A stretch of DNA of 9,931 nucleotides from Bacteroidota bacterium. Its GTDB lineage: Bacteria > Bacteroidota > Rhodothermia > Balneolales > HLUCCA01. The notes under the pieces were generated by a model that was not told the origin of the DNA, made no database searches, and saw only the letters and a list, made by a program, of their open reading frames with translations. Position numbers and translations under genes: made by a program. The stretch lies in contig DLXM01000241.1 in assembly GCA_003448835.1 (NCBI GenBank), positions 28,236 through 38,166 on the forward strand, read 5' to 3'. Positions 7,180 to 9,931 of the stretch are shown here, piece by piece (position 1 is the first letter of the stretch; each line of letters opens with the position of its first letter).

Positions 7180-8118
7180 TCATTCAGATAGTTGGTTAAG
7201 TTTCGTCATTGATTCGGCAAAACTGATCCCAAGATCCAGATAGGTTTGAGTGTCATAATGCCAGGGATCCAGCCACCCAATTGTATCCGGTGGATATATG
7301 ATGGATACATTCGGGTCATCATTTGCGATTTTTTCCTGAGCGGCTATAACAATTTCACCATATCTCAATACCACACCATCGGGTGAGTTCTCACTCAGAT
7401 TCGACTCGGAAATTCGTGCAATCACAACGGGCAACGCAGGATTTCCGGTCAACTCACGGACCCGTTGAATTAAATATTTCAAGTTCTGTTCGTAAGTTTC
7501 AGCGATTTCCTGTGTATACGAAGCATCACTTTCGCCCTGAAGCCATAGCAGTCCTGCGGGGACCAACACATCATCAACACCATCTCCATTTACATCCTTA
7601 ATTTTCATTGCCCGGCGATAATGATACTCGAAATGATCCCATTGATTCAGACCGTTCCCAACTTCGTAGTCCGGATGAAAACTACCCCAATCACCAGCAG
7701 CATCAGGATGAATGGATGCTCCACCTTTTGCATATTTATAGAGCGCTATGTTAGCATTCGGATTCAATTCCTGCATTTTTTTTGCAAAACTGAGCTCAAC
7801 ACCAAACTTATCTGAAAAAAAACTTTGTGTCCCATCGGTGCTGTACCCGGACCCATGACCCGGATTCAGCGATTCCCAGAATCCCAAATCCTCTAATTGT
7901 TCCTGATCATTTTTTCGATTTGGATTATAAATCGGAACATCATTTTGTGTGACCAGATACTCACCGGGTAATTCAGCGACCAATCCAAGTCCATCCATAT
8001 TTGATTGTCCCGAAAGTATATAGACCTGATATGTCATTGGTTTTGGATTATTACAACTTAAGATTGTAAATGCGAGGAATAGAGAAAGAAGAACGCGAAT
8101 CGGTGATGATTTTTTCAT
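7180..8118 (-). CDS. SGNH/SASA-type lipoprotein carbohydrate acetylesterase
   Basis: This 312-residue protein starts with a lipoprotein signal (lipobox TILSC, lipidated Cys22), so it is exported and membrane-anchored. The remainder matches the sialate O-acetylesterase/SASA (DUF303) branch of SGNH hydrolases: nucleophile Ser39 in LSGQSNMDG, KYAKGGASI (128-136) as the Gly block, LLWLQGESDA (190-199), and a C-terminal DPWH with D284 and H287 as the acid/base pair. Relatives include acetylxylan esterases and sialate O-acetylesterases. Beside mannanases, removal of acetyl groups from acetylated (gluco)mannan is the most likely role, inferred from context. A DVNGDGVDD stretch (175-183) resembles a calcium-binding EF-hand-type loop. 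The start lies 20 nt after the epimerase stop, so it is probably in the same operon. Confidence 0.88.
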   Translation of the reverse strand: MKKSSPIRVLLSLFLAFTILSCNNPKPMTYQVYILSGQSNMDGLGLVAELPGEYLVTQNDVPIYNPNRKNDQEQLEDLGFWESLNPGHGSGYSTDGTQSFFSDKFGVELSFAKKMQELNPNANIALYKYAKGGASIHPDAAGDWGSFHPDYEVGNGLNQWDHFEYHYRRAMKIKDVNGDGVDDVLVPAGLLWLQGESDASYTQEIAETYEQNLKYLIQRVRELTGNPALPVVIARISESNLSENSPDGVVLRYGEIVIAAQEKIANDDPNVSIIYPPDTIGWLDPWHYDTQTYLDLGISFAESMTKLNQLSE

Positions 8119-8138
8119 GTTATTTTCGATTCATCCAA

Positions 8139-9359
8139 TTATTCAGATGTTACCAATTCTTTGGTAAGCTCATAAATTTCCAGGCAAGCGCGAGCAGAGT
8201 GATACGGGCATTTCCAGAACCCGACTTTATCCTCTGTTTGATATGGAGACCCGGTTCTATCCACTCGGAAATACCACTCCCCATTTTCATGATCTATAAT
8301 TTTGTCTTGGATGAACTTCCACAAAGTAACCGCAGTATCCAGGAATCGCTCATCGTCGCTTAATTCGAATGCATGGAAAAACCCAATAATAGCTTCCGCC
8401 TGTGGCCACCAGTGTTTATCATCATCCAGAATTTTTCCATCCAACCCGGTGTTATAAAGTCCGCCAAAATCTGAATCAATCCCTTCGTTCACAGTTATTT
8501 CTGCTACATTCAGAAGTTGTTTTTTTACTTTTTCAGTTAGATCAATATCACCGATTGCTTGTATTGCATCCATCATAAGCCAAACAGTTTCGATATCGTG
8601 ACCAAAAGAGTACACATTCGTAACCGGATTCCAGGATGCATCAAAAAATGCATAAAAATGGTTGGTTTCCTTGTTGAAAATCGGACCAATAAAAAGCTCA
8701 ACTAATTCTATCAAACGGCGGCGGATTAAATCATTTGGTGATGCTTTATACAGCGTTGTAAACGCCTCCATTAAATGCAGATGCGTATTCGTACTTCGTT
8801 GAGCATCCAAATCCTGTTCGCTTAAACGAACATCAGGAAGCCGGTTCCATTCAGCATCAAACGCTTCATAATATGCGTGCTGCTCAGGCAGATAAGCATG
8901 TATTTCGAGCAAATCAAACAACTCCAATGCTCGATCCCGGGCCTTCAAACTACCTGTTGCCCGAAAAGTCTCAGCATACGCATAAATGGCAAAACTCTGC
9001 GCATACGTGTGTTTACGGGTATCAAGCGGAATCCCATTGGCATCCAATGACCAATAAACCCCGCCATTTTTATGATCCACAAAATGATTCTCCAGATAAT
9101 CGATGGCACGCTGAATATGTGGGAAAAAATCCGGTTTCTGAAGTATCCGATATGATGACGAAAATGTCCAAAGTATTCTGGTATTAAGAATTGCAGAACG
9201 AGAACCATCGAAATCAATGTCGTTGGATCCATCAATACGTCCGTGATATCCACCACGATCATGGTCAGCTACCCGGTTGGTCCAATAGGGCAAGATGGAA
9301 CTAGTGAGTTCATGGAGCATCTCTTGCCTCAATACGTGGATTTGATCGAGGGTTGACAT
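8139..9359 (-). CDS. Cellobiose 2-epimerase-type enzyme (AGE superfamily)
   Basis: This 406-residue protein is a full-length (alpha/alpha)6-barrel member of the N-acylglucosamine 2-epimerase superfamily with no signal peptide, so it is cytoplasmic. Conserved marks are R61 in LNTRILW, the NTHLHLMEA block (191-199, H195), SFGHDIETVW (251-260, H254), HWWPQAEAIIG (316-326) and KCPYHSARACLE (383-394, H387). The three histidines match the positions used by cellobiose 2-epimerases for proton transfer at C2. Next to a mannosyl-glucose phosphorylase, the expected reaction is beta-1,4-mannobiose to 4-O-beta-mannosyl-glucose. An N-acetylglucosamine 2-epimerase or mannose isomerase function is less likely given the neighbours. 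Its ATG lies 2 nt after the phosphorylase stop, so the two are probably cotranscribed and coupled. Confidence 0.9.
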   Translation of the reverse strand: MSTLDQIHVLRQEMLHELTSSILPYWTNRVADHDRGGYHGRIDGSNDIDFDGSRSAILNTRILWTFSSSYRILQKPDFFPHIQRAIDYLENHFVDHKNGGVYWSLDANGIPLDTRKHTYAQSFAIYAYAETFRATGSLKARDRALELFDLLEIHAYLPEQHAYYEAFDAEWNRLPDVRLSEQDLDAQRSTNTHLHLMEAFTTLYKASPNDLIRRRLIELVELFIGPIFNKETNHFYAFFDASWNPVTNVYSFGHDIETVWLMMDAIQAIGDIDLTEKVKKQLLNVAEITVNEGIDSDFGGLYNTGLDGKILDDDKHWWPQAEAIIGFFHAFELSDDERFLDTAVTLWKFIQDKIIDHENGEWYFRVDRTGSPYQTEDKVGFWKCPYHSARACLEIYELTKELVTSE

Positions 9360-9361
9360 AA

Positions 9362-9931
9362 TTATTTTATAGATTTGTTCCGATTGATCAGATCAATGCG
9401 CTGTTGAACGCTTGCAGCTGATCTGAGTCCATCGGCAGGAGTTTTCAATACATAATCGGTTAACTGAGCAATGGTTGTGGTCGCGACATGCAATCTGGTG
9501 TCGGAGGAAGCATAATAAATGAAAACTTTCCCATCGTCATCAGCGATCCATCCACTACTGAACGCCACATTTGAGACATCCCCAACTCGTTCTTCACCCT
9601 CGGGTGCAATAAAAACCCCACCGGGAGTCGCTATTACCTTTGAAGGATCATCCAATGCGGTCATAAACATATAAAGGACATAACGAAGTCCGGCAGCGGT
9701 GTTTCGTACCCCATGTGCCAGGTGAAGCCATCCCAGATTCGTTTTTAATGGCGGCGGACCCTGTCCATTTTTGACTTCCTTAATGGTATGATATAAACGC
9801 TGATCTATAACTTTTTCATCAGTCACAACCGCGGGATTTATTTTATCTGATAACGCCCAGGCAATACCCCCACCAGATCCTGCATCAATAAATCCATCCT
9901 GCGGACGTGTATAAAATGCGTATTTACCATT
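9362..9931 (-). CDS. 4-O-beta-D-mannosyl-D-glucose phosphorylase, GH130 (3' part)
   Basis: About 189 C-terminal residues are visible. The frame is open to the right edge, so the 5' part lies outside the window. A GTG at 9824-9826 is internal, because family-typical sequence continues before it ([20 protein letters not shown] near the edge). Hallmarks of the mannosyl-glucose phosphorylase subgroup (GH130_1) are [51 protein letters not shown] and [17 protein letters not shown]. The enzyme splits mannosyl-glucose with phosphate into mannose-1-phosphate and glucose in the cytoplasm. The catalytic Asp of GH130 is expected in the missing N-terminal part and was not checked. It is probably the first visible gene of an operon running leftwards into the epimerase, esterase and perhaps the regulator. 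Confidence 0.93.
   Translation of the reverse strand, partial: NGKYAFYTRPQDGFIDAGSGGGIAWALSDKINPAVVTDEKVIDQRLYHTIKEVKNGQGPPPLKTNLGWLHLAHGVRNTAAGLRYVLYMFMTALDDPSKVIATPGGVFIAPEGEERVGDVSNVAFSSGWIADDDGKVFIYYASSDTRLHVATTTIAQLTDYVLKTPADGLRSAASVQQRIDLINRNKSIK

Noticed and set aside
8120..8134. Four-codon mini-ORF (ATG AAT CGA AAA TAA) between the epimerase and esterase genes
   Set aside because: It ends 1 nt before the esterase ATG and could be a coupling device, but such a short frame is expected by chance in AT-rich sequence.
8873..9262. Open frames of about 104 and 105 codons overlapping the epimerase gene in other frames
   Set aside because: They lie wholly within a well-conserved AGE-family gene and their translations show no domain; they are shadow frames.
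9383..9397. Palindrome ATTGATC-A-GATCAAT resembling the candidate operator
   Set aside because: It lies inside the conserved end of the GH130 coding sequence and shares only ATTGAT with the 14-bp motif, so it is probably coincidental.
9362..9826. Short GH130-like gene starting at the GTG at 9824-9826
   Set aside because: The same frame stays open to base 9931 and encodes further GH130-typical sequence, so the GTG is internal and the gene is cut by the window edge.
1..9931. tRNA, rRNA, CRISPR array, insertion sequence or defence system
   Set aside because: No cloverleaf, spaced repeats, transposase or inverted terminal repeats were seen; the genes present explain almost all of the window.

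Overview
This window reads as a beta-mannan utilisation locus from a member of the Bacteroidetes/Rhodothermota/Balneolota (FCB-type) bacteria. Three things support that placement: a type A C-terminal sorting domain of the type IX secretion system (T9SS), including an NYPNPFNPTT-type motif, on the large glycosidase; two SPII lipoproteins; and gene starts that mostly lack a Shine-Dalgarno sequence. The A+T-leaning composition argues against Rhodothermus itself. A Balneolales-like marine or halophilic bacterium is my best guess, but the genus cannot be fixed from sequence alone.

Layout. Bases 1-977 hold the 3' part of an unrecognised Ala-rich helical protein, closed by a strong intrinsic terminator (1041-1075) that separates it from the rest. 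The plus-strand arm (1221-5769) carries a stand-alone cupin resembling the type II phosphomannose isomerase domain, a 912-residue modular GH5 enzyme exported by the T9SS, and a GH26 lipoprotein beta-mannanase whose start lies 2 nt after the GH5 stop. The minus-strand arm, read from the right edge, carries a 4-O-beta-mannosyl-glucose phosphorylase (GH130, 5' part outside the window), a cellobiose 2-epimerase-type enzyme, an SGNH/SASA-type lipoprotein esterase, and a ROK-family regulator. The two arms converge at about 5770-5802 over a small hairpin.

How the genes fit together. GH5 and GH26 would cut mannan outside the cell or at its surface. The esterase probably removes acetyl groups. Beta-1,4-mannobiose would enter the cell, be epimerised to mannosyl-glucose, and be phosphorolysed to mannose-1-phosphate and glucose. 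The cupin may act in mannose-phosphate metabolism. This is the known epimerase/phosphorylase mannan route described in Bacteroides and Rhodothermus, so the pathway is not new. No SusC/SusD pair, sugar transporter or kinase is visible.

The points most worth a second look are an identical 14-bp motif shared by the promoter regions of the GH5 gene and the ROK gene (candidate operator), a cysteine-free ROK regulator that has also lost the sugar-kinase aspartate, an identical 11-nt stop/start junction at both tightly coupled gene pairs, a calcium-loop-like insertion in the esterase, and the unknown Ala-rich protein at the left edge.
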